Below, in pieces: positions 1 to 8,167 of a stretch of 9,591 nt of DNA. The translations under genes and the position numbers were made by a program. The stretch spans positions 1 to 9,591 of the forward strand of contig NZ_CAJTUJ010000069.1 in assembly GCF_910579375.1 (NCBI RefSeq), read 5' to 3'. Source of the DNA: an uncultured Rikenella sp. Lineage in GTDB: Bacteria > Bacteroidota > Bacteroidia > Bacteroidales > Rikenellaceae. Each line of letters starts with the position of its first letter. Positions within the stretch are counted from its first letter, which is position 1. A model generated the notes under the pieces. It ran no database searches and was not told where the DNA came from. It was given only the letters and a program-made list of their open reading frames with translations.

Positions 1-2226
1 ACGACCGTTGGTGGCTTTGTAGTTCCCTGCACCATATTTTTCACCCGCTACGCCGTCCGAATAGTACGGGAAAGTCCCGTTCAAAGGCACTTCCGCGTCC
101 CGCGTAAAGTCAGACCAAGTCCCGTTCGGGGCTACCCGCCAACCTTTAGGACACGGGTCGTACGGGCTCTTTACTGAACCGTCACCCCAGAGGTCATTGT
201 TCTGATTATCTGCGTCTTTCGCATACCAGTCATACGGGGTCTGTGCATTGTAAATAAACGTCAACGGATTCTTTACAGAATAAGCCAAAGTACTGTTCTT
301 ACTCCACTTGTCAGCTGCAATCGTCACTGTACCACCATTGATGTCAAACCTCTTATAACCAGCAGCGTTCAAATTAGGCCCAGTTGCCTCAGCCAGCTCG
401 TTAGTACCGGTATTACCATAAATCTTAATAGTCGTACCCGTAGCATTCGACGCATTAATAGTTGACGCATCTACATAAGGCAACGGATCTTTACGACCCC
501 ACTGATAAAACATCCCGAAAGTATTCTGCAGATTCAATGCAGTCTCAGAAGGCGCAGGAGCTGCATAATAGGTATTAACAGCCCCGAGGTTCCGGTCCAT
601 GATGACTTTATCACCATTAGTCTGCTGGAATTTGGTTCCATAACGATGCACTTTCCCACCCGTCGTGTTAAAGGCTACATTCTGACCTGCCGGATAGGGA
701 TGGCCATCAGTACCCAAGGTCGGGTTGGGGTTATAAGAGGTTACCCAAATATGCCAACTCCAAAGAATGCTCCCGCCAGAAGTTGCATTGTCATACAAAG
801 CAACAACAGCATTACCCGATACATTGTGGGTGGATTTTACGGTTAACAACCCATTCTCTTTGTCCAAACTGATATCTGCATTTGTCAACACGTTCTGACG
901 ATCCTGCCAGAGTACTTCAGCACGCAGAGCTGCGGAAGCACCCAAGGTAGGCATAGAAGTTTTCCACCCTTCGGTCAACTTCCGGATATCGAACGTGTGC
1001 TGGCCATTTTCACCCGAGTTCGGCGCAATGATCCCACAGTTGCTGCGGTCGAAAGTTTCCTTGGTAATCCGGTGGTCGGCAGTATTGTGGCCTACGATGG
1101 TCACTTTGACGGTATAAACCGAGTTGCGTTCCACGTTAAAGTTACCGCGGTCAGCACCAGGATTCCCGAGCATCACGGTGTAGTTCAGCAAGGCACATTC
1201 TGCCGGAGATTTCAGGTAACCGGAGAGGTTCACGTAAGTCCCCATCCCGTCAGTTGCAGTAAGAATACGGTCTGCGTCAGTGGTCACACCGGGATTCTGA
1301 CCCCGGTAGTTTTCGGGCATGTACCAAACGAGGGTTTTGAAGCCGTCGGCGTCTGCGGTCAAAGCATCCAAGGCGGTCTTCCCTACAGCCGGATAGTCTT
1401 TGTGGCTTTCACTCCCAGAAGTAGTCACCTTGGTCGGGAAAACGGTAGTAGCCGAACGCGGTGCCAAGGTGTCGTAAGTATAGGTGGTCGGCACGTTCTT
1501 CAATGCCACGTTGTTGATCTCGATATTGGCGCCGGTCACTTTGTATTTCAAGATGATCTTGGCAAAGAGACGGGTCAATTTCACGCCGGTAATTTTGGTG
1601 GTACCGTTCACCGGGCCGTTGTAAACGCCGATCATCGGAATGGTCGAGGTGGCGTTGAACTGCCATTCGCTGCTTGCACCGCCGACGTGTTTAGTCAGTT
1701 TCAACAAGTCCGCTACGGTAGCTGCATTAGCAGTGGTGAAGGTCGACGGCGAGTGGGTATTGGCCACAAAGAAGACTTTCCCACCAGCCGGTGCGGTGGT
1801 CAGGTTCACTGAGAGGTCATACGACCAGTCGGTGGTTCCCGAGCCAGCAGTCCCTGCGTCGGTCACTTCAGTATAATACGGGGTACCGAGCAAGTTACCG
1901 TTAGCATCATACTGAATAGCCCAGATGTCGGTGATCTTAGAGTCCTGCGCTTTCGGCAGGTCGGCCGATACTTTGGTGTCGACGACTTCAACGTCTTCGC
2001 CACCGAAAGAGATCGAGATGGCTTCATCACCCGAAGCGTTCGTTTTGGTACCGACAGTTTCGGCCGCAACCGGCGTCCGAAGGGACTCGGTGGCCAAACT
2101 TACCTGAACGGGGGTCTCATTGGGTTTCCCCAATGCGCCTTCCTCCGGCCGATAAATCTCTGATTTCTGGCACGACATGACGCCAAGTGCTGCCGCCGAT
2201 ATCGCGAAAATCATTAATTTTTTCAT
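1..2226 (-). CDS. Large fimbrillin-like surface lipoprotein with FISUMP-type C-terminal domain, C-terminus cut by window edge
   Basis: The frame is open without a stop from the ATG at 2226 to base 1 (742 codons), so the 3' end lies outside. Seen: a lipoprotein signal, MKKLMIFAISAAALGVMSC, with the lipobox Cys at residue 19; a long beta-rich, Thr/Asn/Gly-rich region (about 60-480) of fimbrillin type; then SILWSWHIWVT (486-496), VIMDRNLGA (541-549), FYQWGRKDP (573-581) and SPYDPCPKGWRV (687-698). The last four blocks are hallmarks of Bacteroidota FISUMP / major-paralogous-domain surface proteins, whose C-termini normally read ...GYR...WSS...RGYGF.(V/L)RC.. . That tail would be just off the edge and is the type of sequence found in the cassettes at 8168-8944. 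Likely role: an outer-membrane-anchored fimbrial or adhesin subunit exported by the Sec/lipoprotein route. It follows the 441-residue lipoprotein by 52 bases and probably shares its promoter. The family is assigned with confidence; the ligand and exact pilus role are unknown. Confidence 0.88.
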   Translation of the reverse strand, partial: MKKLMIFAISAAALGVMSCQKSEIYRPEEGALGKPNETPVQVSLATESLRTPVAAETVGTKTNASGDEAISISFGGEDVEVVDTKVSADLPKAQDSKITDIWAIQYDANGNLLGTPYYTEVTDAGTAGSGTTDWSYDLSVNLTTAPAGGKVFFVANTHSPSTFTTANAATVADLLKLTKHVGGASSEWQFNATSTIPMIGVYNGPVNGTTKITGVKLTRLFAKIILKYKVTGANIEINNVALKNVPTTYTYDTLAPRSATTVFPTKVTTSGSESHKDYPAVGKTALDALTADADGFKTLVWYMPENYRGQNPGVTTDADRILTATDGMGTYVNLSGYLKSPAECALLNYTVMLGNPGADRGNFNVERNSVYTVKVTIVGHNTADHRITKETFDRSNCGIIAPNSGENGQHTFDIRKLTEGWKTSMPTLGASAALRAEVLWQDRQNVLTNADISLDKENGLLTVKSTHNVSGNAVVALYDNATSGGSILWSWHIWVTSYNPNPTLGTDGHPYPAGQNVAFNTTGGKVHRYGTKFQQTNGDKVIMDRNLGAVNTYYAAPAPSETALNLQNTFGMFYQWGRKDPLPYVDASTINASNATGTTIKIYGNTGTNELAEATGPNLNAAGYKRFDINGGTVTIAADKWSKNSTLAYSVKNPLTFIYNAQTPYDWYAKDADNQNNDLWGDGSVKSPYDPCPKGWRVAPNGTWSDFTRDAEVPLNGTFPYYSDGVAGEKYGAGNYKATNGR

Positions 2227-2278
2227 GGTTGGTTAATGTATGTTTTGTTTGTTTTTGTTTTTTTATGTTGTTCGGGTA

Positions 2279-3604
2279 TTACTGTCCAAGCCCGGGTTGA
2301 TTGTCGTTCACGTCGCCCCAACCGCCGACACCGCCGCCGGGATTCGAACCGCTACCATTGCCGCCCGGTCGCTGGTCAACATCCACGTCGCCCCAGTTAC
2401 CCACATCACCACCGGGTTTCGAGCCCGTCGCATTACCGATCGTCCAGTCCGGATTAACCGGTTTCCATCCTCCGATATCTCCGGCGGCGTTATCGTCACC
2501 CATCTCGGTCGAGGTGTTGTAACGCTGGAACCACGATCCGACCAATACACCGCCCACGTTACCGTCTTCACCCAATTCACCATCCACAGAAACTTTGTTC
2601 CACGCCACCACGTCCAAGGTGAATTCGACTTCGGTCTGCTTGAAGTTCATATTATAGGTGTAGTGTTTCCCTTTCTTATACTCCATCGCAGGGAATTTGG
2701 TCTTGAAGAGATAAGCACTGTCACCCAAAGTCAAATAAATGTTCGCCGGTATCGTCGAGGCGTCATCCAGTTTCGGCAAAACGATCCCGAAACCTGTCCG
2801 TCCGATCAATTTCGGTTTGGACGGATCCGAATTATCGTTCAAGTCGCCGAACGTTTTCATGAGGCAGGTGTCATTGTCGTACCCGCTCCCCGAGGTCAAG
2901 TCCGTATTCATCCACCAACCGGCAACGTTCGTAGGCGGGTTCATCCGCCGCAACACAATGCTGTCGACTTTCAATTTCGTGACATCAGCACCGTCCGGCT
3001 GCTTGACGTTAAAGGTGATTTTGGAACACTTGTGTTCGAACACCAATGCAACAGTGGAAGCCGACTTGCTGACAGCCCGATTCAACAATGAATCATTGAG
3101 CACGTCCATCCCGTGGGTAATCCCATTGACGACATAAGGATTATTATTACTCCCGTTCGAAACAGGCAAGGCCGGCGAGTATGCGTAAAAGTCATACGTG
3201 CCGTTGTTCAGGCTAATGGCATCCGGCACCGTCCCGGTCGGATCCACCGTCCCGTCGGCTTTCACCGCACACGGCGTCAGCCCGCCATTCCCATCGGCTA
3301 CATAGGTACACTGCGCAACGAAATCGTCATATCGCGGATCAGCACCGCCCGAATTATTCGCGTTACGCTTATACGCAAACACGCGTACCGTAGTACCCTT
3401 GTCCAAATTGACACGCGCCCGAGTCTGAAGCGCCTGCGAAGAGCTGCCCGCCTTGGCAGACACCTCCGCATCCTGATAGGCGATGGAGAAATGTATCGGG
3501 ACAACGTCGTCGCCCAGATACATCATCTCTCTCCGCTGACAACCGACCACTGCCAACAACAGGGCGGCCGTCATCCATCCATACTTTTTCATGTTACGTA
3601 TCAT
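2279..3604 (-). CDS. Fimbrillin-family lipoprotein with repeated Gly/Trp/Asp-rich C-terminal tail
   Basis: 441 residues. The N-terminus is a lipoprotein signal (hydrophobic 8-20, Cys at 22 after AVVG). The body matches the Bacteroidota fimbrillin/Mfa-like pattern: FVAQCTY, GTYDFYAYSPALP (135-147), FEHKCSKITFNV (189-200), a YKKGKHYTYNMNF strand (309-321) and a VEFTLDVVAWN ending (326-336). After about residue 372 comes a low-complexity tail of three 25-residue units (GDIGGW, GDVGNW, GGVGGW), unusual for the family. Likely role: a surface fimbrial subunit or accessory lipoprotein, first gene of an operon with the larger lipoprotein downstream. ATG 3604 was chosen because an AGGAG lies 11 bases upstream; the second ATG (3592) would still keep the signal peptide, with the Cys then at residue 18. 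Substrate and position in the fimbria are unknown. Confidence 0.88.
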   Translation of the reverse strand: MIRNMKKYGWMTAALLLAVVGCQRREMMYLGDDVVPIHFSIAYQDAEVSAKAGSSSQALQTRARVNLDKGTTVRVFAYKRNANNSGGADPRYDDFVAQCTYVADGNGGLTPCAVKADGTVDPTGTVPDAISLNNGTYDFYAYSPALPVSNGSNNNPYVVNGITHGMDVLNDSLLNRAVSKSASTVALVFEHKCSKITFNVKQPDGADVTKLKVDSIVLRRMNPPTNVAGWWMNTDLTSGSGYDNDTCLMKTFGDLNDNSDPSKPKLIGRTGFGIVLPKLDDASTIPANIYLTLGDSAYLFKTKFPAMEYKKGKHYTYNMNFKQTEVEFTLDVVAWNKVSVDGELGEDGNVGGVLVGSWFQRYNTSTEMGDDNAAGDIGGWKPVNPDWTIGNATGSKPGGDVGNWGDVDVDQRPGGNGSGSNPGGGVGGWGDVNDNQPGLGQ

Positions 3605-3928
3605 CTACGATTATTCTCCTAACAAATTATCCGACAAAACGTTATCGACGAAAATCCGCCGAAAAACCGCCTTTTCGGGCACTAATTATGTCACAAATGT
3701 AAAAACAATATTTTCAACCACCAAACAAAAACCGTCTTAAACACACCAATCAGGGCCTAATAATGAATTTTCCGAATTTCTGACATAAATGCCGCAATCG
3801 CGAAACAGCCGGCCTGTTTCGGGCTCTCGCCACCCTCAAAACAGTCATGTCGATAACGCGGAAACGGTGACAAATATTATTCGACAACTATTTTTCTACC
3901 AGGCGGTCAGTATTGAAAAAATAACGAA
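3605..3928. other. Non-coding stretch upstream of the fimbrillin operon
   Basis: This is the gap between the fimbrillin operon and the terminator of the DoxX transcript. It contains the promoter above and three palindromic elements: CCGAAAA/TTTTCGG (3659-3665 / 3672-3678, in the leader), CGAAACAG/CTGTTTCG (3801-3808 / 3814-3821, loop of 5) and the separated pair CGTTATCGAC (3640-3649) / GTCGATAACG (3849-3858). Similar direct copies CAAATTATCCGACAA (3623-3637) and CAAATATTATTCGACAA (3871-3887) lie near its two ends. The short open frame at 3789-4040 runs into the terminator and the DoxX gene and resembles no protein I recognise, so I do not call it a gene. Confidence 0.6.
3694..3725 (-). promoter_or_regulatory. 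Bacteroidota-type promoter of the fimbrillin operon
   Basis: On the minus strand TTTG (3725-3722) is followed after 20 bases by TACATTTG (3701-3694), matching the primary-sigma consensus TTTG / TAnnTTTG of Bacteroidota at normal spacing. Transcription would start near 3687, leaving a leader of about 80 bases before the ATG at 3604. The leader contains a 7-bp hairpin (3659-3678) and AGGAG (3620-3616). The promoter sits between the arms of a 10-bp inverted repeat (3640-3649 / 3849-3858). Confidence 0.68.
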
Positions 3929-3961
3929 AACGCCTCGTTTTCAGCAAGAAAACGAGGCGTT
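3916..3961 (-). terminator. Rho-independent terminator of the DoxX/ArsC transcript
   Basis: A perfect 14-bp stem, AACGCCTCGTTTTC (3929-3942) with GAAAACGAGGCGTT (3948-3961), loop of 5, is followed on the minus strand by a T-rich run including TTTTTT (3921-3916). It begins 27 bases past the DoxX stop codon and isolates that transcript from the fimbrillin operon. Confidence 0.88.
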
Positions 3962-3988
3962 CGACAGACTAACGAGTATGTCCGAATT

Positions 3989-4426
3989 TTATGCTTCGGG
4001 CCGCCGCAACACTTTTCCGATCAGCCGATCGATGGAGTAACGCCCGGGCCCGCTCACAAACAACACGACGAACATCCCGACATACAACAACGGCAACTCG
4101 ACGCTCCCCAACCCCGTCCCGCCGTGGGTGGTCATCGCCATAATCATCGAGAAAATCATCGGAATCAGAGCGAAACGAGTCAATAACCCGCTGACAACCA
4201 AGAGCGAACATCCGATTTCGACCAAAATAATCATCACGAGCGAAACGGCTCCGCCCCACCCGATCGGATCGGGAAAACCATTCCGCAAAGCGGCGTAATG
4301 CTCCAACTTCGCCACCCCGTGCACAAACAGGAGGCCGCCGGCGAACAAACGCAACAGCAACAGAGCCAAATCGACATACCGCTCGCTCAGCAAAAAGCCC
4401 AGCCACGGATTTCCTTTCGTTTTCAT
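3989..4426 (-). CDS. DoxX-family integral membrane protein
   Basis: 145 residues, the usual length for the DoxX family. Four hydrophobic segments are visible: about 18-38 (LALLLLRLFAGGLLFVHGVAK, 20-40), 58-80, 83-100 and 110-126. The first segment, with R26 and a conserved-looking HGVAKLEH (36-43), is the typical DoxX signature. Family members sit in the cytoplasmic membrane; some are linked to redox or oxidative-stress complexes, but a precise reaction is not established for this branch. The gene starts 37 bases after the upstream ArsC/Spx-like gene on the same strand and ends just before a strong terminator, so the two are probably co-transcribed. Pairing with a thioredoxin-fold protein is compatible with a thiol or redox role (inference). 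No ribosome-binding site is obvious, which is normal in this phylum. Confidence 0.88.
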   Translation of the reverse strand: MKTKGNPWLGFLLSERYVDLALLLLRLFAGGLLFVHGVAKLEHYAALRNGFPDPIGWGGAVSLVMIILVEIGCSLLVVSGLLTRFALIPMIFSMIMAMTTHGGTGLGSVELPLLYVGMFVVLFVSGPGRYSIDRLIGKVLRRPEA

Positions 4427-4463
4427 AATTTTTCGTAGGTTTGGTGATACACCCTGCCGTCAA

Positions 4464-4826
4464 TCAAAAAGCATGCAAAACTTCGCTCCACTCCCCGGGC
4501 CGAAATCCGACCCGCACACACGCCCCCACCACCAGCAAAGGCCGCTTCACCAACATCCCGTCCGTAGCCAGCAAACGAATCATCTCCTCGTCCGACATGC
4601 CGCCCAACTTCTCTTTCAGCCCCAAAGCCTTATAGCGCAATCCACTGGTATTGAAAAACTTCCGCACCGGCAACGCGCTCATCGCCACCCACCGTCGAAG
4701 CTCCTCTTCGGAGGGCCGAGACGTCGCTATGTCCCGCAACTCCGCCTCCACCCCCTGCTCCGCCAACCACCTGACCGCCCGGCGACAAGTGTCGCACTTC
4801 GGATAATATAAGAGTAATGGCCTCAT
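4464..4826 (-). CDS. ArsC/Spx-family thioredoxin-fold protein (arsenate reductase-like)
   Basis: 120 residues, full length for the ArsC/Spx/YffB family. Seen: an N-terminal beta strand, then CDTC (C11, C14) at the active-site loop, VRKFFNTSGLRYKALGL (54-70), which matches the family's lipid-like (K)(L/F)(F/L)NTSG..Y block, and LLATDGMLVKRPLLV (85-99) with the conserved Arg at 95 before the cis-Pro-type PLL. True arsenate reductases of this family use one N-terminal Cys and three Arg residues; Spx-type regulators carry CXXC. The CXXC here makes a general thiol-redox or Spx/MgsR-like protein as likely as an arsenate reductase, and no other arsenic gene is nearby. It is the first gene of a likely operon with DoxX and divergent from the antiporter, with 61 bases between the start codons. 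Confidence 0.87.
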   Translation of the reverse strand: MRPLLLYYPKCDTCRRAVRWLAEQGVEAELRDIATSRPSEEELRRWVAMSALPVRKFFNTSGLRYKALGLKEKLGGMSDEEMIRLLATDGMLVKRPLLVVGACVRVGFRPGEWSEVLHAF

Positions 4827-4849
4827 TTTTGTACCTTCATTTCGTCAGA

Positions 4850-4857
4850 CAAAAATA
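4850..4857 (-). promoter_or_regulatory. Possible -7 box for the ArsC/DoxX operon
   Basis: TATTTTTG on the minus strand fits TAnnTTTG and lies 23 bases before the ATG at 4826. A proper TTTG -33 box is not seen at 19-21 bases; one occurs at 4873-4870, only 12 bases away. The same 61-base gap must also hold the promoter of the divergent antiporter gene, for which I see no good match. Confidence 0.35.
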
Positions 4858-4887
4858 ACGATTCCTCACCAAACTCCGAACCGCATT

Positions 4888-6990
4888 ATGCTGCCCCTGA
4901 TGTTCATAGACTTCACACTGCCGTTCACCAACCCGGTACTGAAATTCCTGCTCATCCTGATTATCATCCTCTTCGCCCCGCTGCTGCTCAACAAAATCCG
5001 CATTCCCCACCTGTTGGGTCTGATCATCGCCGGCGCCGTCATCGGGCCGTTCGGGTTCAACCTCATGGAGCGCGACAGCAGCATCGTGCTCACCGGCACG
5101 ATCGGACTCCTTTATATCATGTTCCTCGCCGGGCTGGAAATCGACATCGCGGACTTCAAGAAAAACAGCGGCCGGAGCCTGATTTTCGGCCTCTTCACCT
5201 TCTGTATCCCGATGGTTCTGGGCATTCTGGCCAGCATCTACCTGCTGAACTTCAACCTCCTGACCTCGATCCTGCTGGCCAGCATGTTCGCCTCCCACAC
5301 CCTGATCACCTACCCGATCGTCAGCAAACTGGGCATCACGAAAAACCAGGCCGTGACCATCACCGTCGGCGGCACGATGATTACCGACACCCTGGCCCTC
5401 CTCGTGCTGACCATCATCGTCGGCCTCTCGGCCGGTTCGGTCGACAACGGATTCTGGATCCGTCTGGGCCTCTCGCTGACCCTCTTCGGCGCTATCGTGC
5501 TCATCCTCTTTCCGTTGCTGGGACGGTGGTTTTTCAAGCGGTTCCACGACAACGTCTCGCAATACATCTTCGTACTGGTCGTCGTCTTTCTGGGGGCCTT
5601 TCTGGCCGAAACCGCCGGCATCGAGCCGATCATCGGCGCCTTTCTGGCCGGTCTGGCGATGAACCGGTTGATTCCGCGCACCTCGCCGCTGATGAACCGG
5701 ATCGAATTCGTCGGCAACGCCCTCTTCATTCCCTTCTTCCTGATCGGCGTGGGGATGCTGATCGACTACCGCGCCTTTTTCAAAGACTTCGAGACGATCA
5801 AAGTGGCCATCGTGATGACCGTCGTGGCGACCCTGGCCAAATTTCTGGCCGCCCTGGCCACCCAGAAAAGTTTCCGTTACACCGCCGACCAGCGCCGCCT
5901 GATCTTCGGGCTGAGCAACGCCCAAGCCGCCGCCACACTGGCCGCCGTAATGGTCGGCTACGGCATCGTCACCGGCCACACCGAGACGGGCGAGCCGATC
6001 CGCCTGCTGAACGACAGCGTGCTGAACGGCACGATTCTGATGATCCTAATTACGTGCACCATCGCCTCGTTCGCCACCCAGCGCGGCGCCCGCAACATCG
6101 CCCTCTCGACCGCTTCGGAGAGCTCTCCGGAGGCAGAGAAGAACCAGCCCGCGGAACGCATCCTGATACCGGTGGGCTACCCTGCCACAGCCGAAGAGCT
6201 GGTACAGCTGAGCGTGACGATCAAATCGAAGAGCAACCGGAACGGCCTGTACGCCCTGCATGTCGTCCCGAACGCCGCGACAACCGGAGACGATGCCGAC
6301 CGGCAGGGCCGGCGCGTGCTCGAACGGGCCGTCATGACCGCGGCAGCCACCGACAACGAGATGCAGGAGCTGCTGCGCTACGATTCGGACATCGCGAACG
6401 CCATCGTCAGCACCCTCCACGAGCAGAAGATCACCGACCTGATCCTCGGCCTGCGCCCCGAACGGGAGGGCGAGCCGCCCGTTCCGTTCCCCAGCGCCAC
6501 GATCGACAACGTCCTGACCCAGAATCACATTACCACCCTGATCTACAAACCCGTCCAACCGCTTTCGACCGCCGGCCGCCTGCTGGTTTTCGTCCCCGAC
6601 CGGGCCGAGAACGAACTGGGCTTCGCCCTTTGGATGCGCCGGGTATGGAACATGAGCCGCAACACCCACACGAAAGTCGTTTTCTACGCCCCCCTCCATA
6701 CCCTGTCCCACATCCGTTCGATCCACACCAGACATCCGATCGAAGCGGAATTCCACGAATTCAACGACTGGAACGATTTTCTGATTCTATTCCGCGACGT
6801 GCGCGCCAACGACATCCTGCTGGCGGTGCTGAGCCGGAAAGGCGGCCCCTCCTATCACAAGAGCATGACAGCCGTTCCGGACTACCTGAGCAAATACGCG
6901 CCGTCGAACAGCCACATCCTGCTCTACCCGCTCCAGCCCTGCGACCCTCGCCACCACGATTTGAACAACCCCTCGCTGCTGCTCCCGTAA
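4888..6990 (+). CDS. CPA2-family cation/proton antiporter with cytoplasmic USP-like tail
   Basis: 700 residues. Residues 1-400 form the Na+/H+-exchanger domain with about 12 membrane helices: a start of Kef type (LLLNKIRIPHLLGLIIAGAVIGPFG, roughly 32-56), GLLYIMFLAGLEID (73-86), SHTLITYPIVSKLG (136-149), the ion-site helix GGTMITDTLALLVL (161-174, D167) and IGAFLAGLAMNR (249-260) with helix 306-325 carrying K318. The site has Thr-Asp (166-167) rather than the Asn-Asp or Asp-Asp pair of many electrogenic exchangers. Residues 424-700 are soluble: RILIPVGYPATAEELVQLS and YALHVVP look like a universal-stress-protein fold, possibly repeated after 563 (GRLLVFVPDRAENELGFAL). No RCK/TrkA-N nucleotide motif is visible. 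Likely role: exchange of Na+ or K+ for H+ at the cytoplasmic membrane, with the tail as a regulatory domain. Start at 4888; 4900 is an alternative. Followed 34 bases later by an AI-2E-family gene. Confidence 0.92.
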   Translation: MLPLMFIDFTLPFTNPVLKFLLILIIILFAPLLLNKIRIPHLLGLIIAGAVIGPFGFNLMERDSSIVLTGTIGLLYIMFLAGLEIDIADFKKNSGRSLIFGLFTFCIPMVLGILASIYLLNFNLLTSILLASMFASHTLITYPIVSKLGITKNQAVTITVGGTMITDTLALLVLTIIVGLSAGSVDNGFWIRLGLSLTLFGAIVLILFPLLGRWFFKRFHDNVSQYIFVLVVVFLGAFLAETAGIEPIIGAFLAGLAMNRLIPRTSPLMNRIEFVGNALFIPFFLIGVGMLIDYRAFFKDFETIKVAIVMTVVATLAKFLAALATQKSFRYTADQRRLIFGLSNAQAAATLAAVMVGYGIVTGHTETGEPIRLLNDSVLNGTILMILITCTIASFATQRGARNIALSTASESSPEAEKNQPAERILIPVGYPATAEELVQLSVTIKSKSNRNGLYALHVVPNAATTGDDADRQGRRVLERAVMTAAATDNEMQELLRYDSDIANAIVSTLHEQKITDLILGLRPEREGEPPVPFPSATIDNVLTQNHITTLIYKPVQPLSTAGRLLVFVPDRAENELGFALWMRRVWNMSRNTHTKVVFYAPLHTLSHIRSIHTRHPIEAEFHEFNDWNDFLILFRDVRANDILLAVLSRKGGPSYHKSMTAVPDYLSKYAPSNSHILLYPLQPCDPRHHDLNNPSLLLP

Positions 6991-7024
6991 CCGATCGGCC
7001 GCGTCCCAATCCCCACGTCCCGCC

Positions 7025-8089
7025 ATGTCCGACATGCTCACCCGCCAGAACGCACTTTTCCGCCGGCTGCTTTTTCTGGGCCTCCTGATCGCCCTCGGCA
7101 TCATTATTTTCCACCAGCTAAGCTTCTTCACAGGCGCATTCCTGGGCGCCGTCACCCTGTATGCAGTCCTGCGCCAGGCTCTTTTCCGGCTGACCGACGA
7201 GCGCCGGTGGCGTCCGTGGATCGCATCGGCCACCCTGGTGACCATCACCTGCATTCTGCTCCTGAGCATCGGTTACCTGATTTTCGAAGTAATCGCCACC
7301 GAGATTCCCGACCTGAAAACGGCCCGCATCTTAGCCGGCATCAACCAATTGATCGAACAGATCAACGACCGAATCGGCTACCGAGTTATCTCCGGCCGGT
7401 GGCTTGCCGAGTCCGAAGTCTTCATCAAGCGCTTCGCCTCGATGCTGATCAATACGACCTACAGCTTCACGGCCAACATCCTGATGACGGTCGTGATTCT
7501 CTACTTCATGCTGAGCGCCGGTCGTCGGATGGAGGCGGCTCTGGTTCGCTACCTGCCTTTCAGCGGTCAGGGTCAGTTGTTGTTGCGGCGCGAAGCGAAA
7601 AACATGATTTTCAGCAATGCTATCGGCATTCCGGTCATCCTGTTGGCCCAGATGGCGACCGCCGGTCTGCTTTATTGGGCCACCGGCATCCCCAGCGCCC
7701 TGTTTTGGGCCTTTCTGACCGCCGTGTGCGGACTGGTTCCGATGGTGGGAACGGCCTTGGTTACAGTTCCTCTGGGCATTTATCTGCTCGCCACGGGAGC
7801 CGTCTGGCCCGGCATTTTCCTGTTGGCGGGAGCTGTGCTCATCGTGGCCAATGTCGATAATGTCTGTCGGATTTTCCTGATGAAACGGGCGGCCGATACG
7901 CATCCTTTGATCGTAGTGTTCGGAGTCATCGTAGGGATTCCTTTGTTCGGCTTCTGGGGGATTATTTTCGGGCCGCTGCTGATCTCCGGTTTCCTGCTGT
8001 TGATTCGAATCTATTATATCGAATACCGATTGATTCCCCGGAATTCCTCCGACGATCCGGAAATCCCGTTGGATACCCCGGCCCAATAA
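7025..8089 (+). CDS. AI-2E family transporter (PF01594-type membrane protein)
   Basis: 354 residues, typical family length. The order of parts fits AI-2E/YdiK-type proteins: two N-terminal helices (15-50), a third at 66-92, a central extramembrane amphipathic stretch (95-145, IPDLKTARILAGINQLIEQI), a helix at 147-163, and a C-terminal block of about five helices containing GLVPMVGTALVTVPLGIYLL (236-255), VDNVCRIFLMKRAADTHPL (277-295) and GFWGIIFGPLLISGFLLL (309-326), the family's most conserved motifs. The family was named after an autoinducer-2 exporter, but several members are Na+/H+ antiporters or have unknown substrates; the position directly behind a cation/proton antiporter slightly favours an ion-related role (inference). 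The short tail 334-354 is polar and acidic. Probably co-transcribed with the antiporter. No terminator is visible after the stop, so transcription could run on into the cassette region. Confidence 0.92.
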   Translation: MSDMLTRQNALFRRLLFLGLLIALGIIIFHQLSFFTGAFLGAVTLYAVLRQALFRLTDERRWRPWIASATLVTITCILLLSIGYLIFEVIATEIPDLKTARILAGINQLIEQINDRIGYRVISGRWLAESEVFIKRFASMLINTTYSFTANILMTVVILYFMLSAGRRMEAALVRYLPFSGQGQLLLRREAKNMIFSNAIGIPVILLAQMATAGLLYWATGIPSALFWAFLTAVCGLVPMVGTALVTVPLGIYLLATGAVWPGIFLLAGAVLIVANVDNVCRIFLMKRAADTHPLIVVFGVIVGIPLFGFWGIIFGPLLISGFLLLIRIYYIEYRLIPRNSSDDPEIPLDTPAQ

Positions 8090-8167
8090 TGCCTTCTCGG
8101 TCGTTATGCTTCGTAATCGACACTGTTCATTTGAGTGAATGGCAGTCTTGTCGGAGTGTCCGAAAGC

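Noticed and set aside
646..1812. Plus-strand open frames at 646-846, 997-1812 and 1640-1876
   Set aside because: They are antisense to a continuous 742-codon minus-strand gene with clear family motifs.
3789..4040. An 83-residue plus-strand open frame
   Set aside because: It crosses the terminator and overlaps the end of the DoxX gene, with no recognisable product or ribosome-binding site.
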